Assembly (NCBI GenBank): GCA_934748015.1
Contig: CAKVHF010000001.1
Span: forward strand, 248,001-312,000
DNA: 64,000 nt
Origin: an uncultured Clostridia bacterium
Lineage (GTDB): Bacteria; Bacillota; Clostridia; Christensenellales; UBA1242
Direction of reading: 5' to 3'
Shown here: one piece after another, positions 62,347 to 64,000 of the stretch
Numbering within the stretch: position 1 is the first letter of the stretch
Layout: each line of letters starts with the position of its first letter
Made by a program: the position numbers and the translations under genes
The notes under the pieces: generated by a model
What the model saw: the letters and a program-made list of their open reading frames with translations, nothing else
Database searches by the model: none
Told to the model about the DNA's origin: nothing

Positions 62347-63396
62347 TTATCGCAATTTTACATTGTGTGTTAGAGCATCACGTTTGATATCCTCACTTAT
62401 TGCAGCATAGTGTTTACGGGTAACATTGATATCTTTGTGACCCAATACAGACGCTACAACATATATATCTTTCGTTTCTCTGTATAGGTTAGTGCCAAAT
62501 GTACTACGCAGTTTGTGAGGGGTAATATGCTTTAATGGGTTAATTAATTTTGCATATTTTTTAACTAAAATTTGGACAGTCCTAACATTTATACGTTTAT
62601 TTTGTAGACTTAAGAACAAAGCATGCTCGTCAGGGGATAGATCTTTAATTTTGCTACGCACATCAAGATAACTAAGTAACGCTTCTGCAACTTCGTCATT
62701 GAAGAACAGCGTTACTTTGTTTCCGCCTTTTCTGGTTATATTGAATGCGTTTTGAGTAAAGTCAACATCTTCTACATTAATACCGACCAATTCTGAAATA
62801 CGGATGCCTGTACCTAAGAACAGTGATAAAATAGCATAATCTCTTTCTTTGGTATGCTTATGAAATCCTTGTTCCATCCTAGTTAGGTCATATCCTTCTT
62901 CCGACAAATTTAGTATTTTTGCAACTTCATCGGCTTCCAGCCTTACAATCTGTTTTTCGTGTATTTTTGGGCTTTCAAGTTTTGAAGTAACAAGATTTTT
63001 GATTTTGTCCTTTTTGTAGAAATATTTTAGCATACTTCTGATGCTATTTAGTTTTCTTGCGGTAGAACAATCCCCATTTTTGATGTATTTATTACCTTGG
63101 TGATACATACGAATGTACGATAGATACATTTCTATATGTGTTTGTGTTATATTGGATAGGTCGTTGAAATCAAATTGTGTGATCGGCTTGTTTTTAAATT
63201 CTTTGACATTTTGTGACAAATATTCTAAGAATTTTTTGATATCCCTAAGATATCCGCACCTGGTAAGTGTTGATGTCCTTTGTTCAATTCCACGGACGAA
63301 CTCGGTGCAAAAAGGGGGAAGGGTAGACAACAACTCTTCCATTTTATCAATATTCTCAATGTCTCTTTCTACAAAATAATCATCCATATTTTTCAC
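62347..63396 (-). CDS. Tyrosine recombinase (XerC/XerD-like integrase)
   Basis: A 349-residue site-specific recombinase. A SAM-like N-terminal DNA-binding domain (about 20-145) is followed by the catalytic domain. Arg is in LGTGIRISEL, Lys in NITRKGGNK, HKLRS gives the second His-Arg pair, GHKD the fourth residue, and Tyr lies in RKHYAAI near residue 330. The position beside lexA is also seen in other clostridia. It may be the chromosome dimer recombinase or a stand-alone integrase; no dif-like or att site was found. Confidence 0.88.
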   Translation of the reverse strand: MKNMDDYFVERDIENIDKMEELLSTLPPFCTEFVRGIEQRTSTLTRCGYLRDIKKFLEYLSQNVKEFKNKPITQFDFNDLSNITQTHIEMYLSYIRMYHQGNKYIKNGDCSTARKLNSIRSMLKYFYKKDKIKNLVTSKLESPKIHEKQIVRLEADEVAKILNLSEEGYDLTRMEQGFHKHTKERDYAILSLFLGTGIRISELVGINVEDVDFTQNAFNITRKGGNKVTLFFNDEVAEALLSYLDVRSKIKDLSPDEHALFLSLQNKRINVRTVQILVKKYAKLINPLKHITPHKLRSTFGTNLYRETKDIYVVASVLGHKDINVTRKHYAAISEDIKRDALTHNVKLR

Positions 63397-63545
63397 TCAT
63401 TTATATTTCTTACTTAAGTTTATTTTCCAAACTCATCAAAATCTGATATACTATGCATATAATTACAAAACATATTTAAGTTAATTTACTTACTAATTAT
63501 ATTATTATAAAGCAAAAAAAAAGTAAATCAAAACTGGGGAGATAA

Positions 63546-64000
63546 ATGGAAAATCAAATTTTTGCAAACTTAGATAAGTCACTAAGTGTTGATATGAGAG
63601 ACATTAGAAATCAGTTTCAAAATATAATTAAAGGAGTTTTTGAAGATTTTTTTGCTGATAAGGATGGATTTGATATCAAAAGGAATTTCCGCAGTTATTT
63701 CTATGACGAGTATGAGATTGGGACTTTTGTTAATGAGCATGATGTTGGTACATTATATGTAGAGATTAGACAACCAAAAGATTATAATCCAACATACAAA
63801 TTAAAAGATCAAATTATAATAAATCCAAATTATAATTTAGACAAAATAAAGACATCAATTTATAATATATTGATTGCAAAATGTGATAAAAGCACATTAA
63901 TATGGCAATCGAAATATGCTATATATCTTAGGTTTGTAGAAAATATCTCGCAAGAAGGTGAGGGTGGCAAAACTAAAGTGGACCAAAATATATATGATTT
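63546..64000 (+). CDS. 5' part of an unrecognised gene, cut by the window end
   Basis: An ATG after GGGGAG opens a frame of at least 151 codons running off the right edge. It begins MENQIFANLDKSLSVDMRDI and continues with FRSYFYDEYEIGTFVNEHDVGTLYVEIRQ, an aromatic, acidic, probably soluble protein. It is divergent from the recombinase. I do not recognise the family. Confidence 0.6.
   Translation, partial: MENQIFANLDKSLSVDMRDIRNQFQNIIKGVFEDFFADKDGFDIKRNFRSYFYDEYEIGTFVNEHDVGTLYVEIRQPKDYNPTYKLKDQIIINPNYNLDKIKTSIYNILIAKCDKSTLIWQSKYAIYLRFVENISQEGEGGKTKVDQNIYD

Noticed and set aside
63400..63545. dif or attachment site beside the recombinase
   Set aside because: No 28-bp dif-like sequence or flanking direct repeats seen by eye in the spacer.

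Overview
The window is AT-rich DNA from the chromosome of a spore-forming, anaerobic member of the Firmicutes, probably an uncultured gut clostridium. Sporulation and spore-germination genes (spoIIAA-spoIIAB-sigF, spoVAC-AD-AE, yunB-like) show endospore formation. Pyruvate:ferredoxin oxidoreductase indicates anaerobic metabolism. SRP RNA with the long Gram-positive form, RNase Y, ScpA/ScpB, Asp23 and FakA-like proteins all fit Firmicutes. I cannot name the species from sequence alone. I found no rRNA, tRNA, CRISPR array or insertion sequence.

Layout. 0.1-2.9 kb: a VirD4-type coupling ATPase and a divergent small pilin-like membrane protein, the only hints of a type IV secretion system. 3-11 kb: nifJ, truA, a three-gene ABC importer of the sulfonate/pyrimidine-precursor class, and a small membrane protein. 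11.2-20.9 kb: a DeoC homologue lacking its catalytic lysines, secD-secF, then a tight recJ-rel-hemZ operon whose Rel protein has lost the hydrolase motifs. 21-23.6 kb: rpsO-pnp. 23.7-26.6 kb and 36.2-39.1 kb: two paralogous BspA-like leucine-rich-repeat surface proteins. 26.7-34.3 kb: SRP RNA (minus strand), a HEPN-CBS protein with asnS, rpmB, an M50 protease with scpA-scpB, and asp23-fakA. 34.5-36 kb: the sigma-F operon. 39.2-43.3 kb (minus strand): ttcA-like and tcdA-like tRNA-modification genes, a 37-residue ORF and a large Asn-rich lipoprotein. 43.4-46 kb: spoVA genes and yunB. 46.2-51.8 kb: mutS-mutL-miaA. 52-55 kb: convergent polysaccharide deacetylase and class A PBP. 55.1-60.6 kb: miaB, cysteine desulfurase-thiI, rny. 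60.7-64 kb: an unrecognised gene, lexA with a clear SOS box, a tyrosine recombinase and the start of an unrecognised gene.

The most interesting signal is a leader of about 225 nt in front of both BspA-like genes. The two copies are nearly identical although the proteins have diverged. Each starts at a predicted transcription start, carries hairpins (one with a G-C to A-U compensatory change), an invariant run of ten Gs and mutually exclusive TATCC/GGATA pairings, and ends in an intrinsic terminator just before the gene. It looks like an undescribed transcription-attenuation RNA for surface proteins. A second candidate is a perfect four-way-junction fold in the leader of truA; its outer stem sequence recurs in the leader of the HEPN-CBS/asnS operon.

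Several proteins are variants of known families missing key residues (DeoC-like, Rel, the deacetylase, MutL). All functional statements are read from motifs and context; no alignment or folding program was run.
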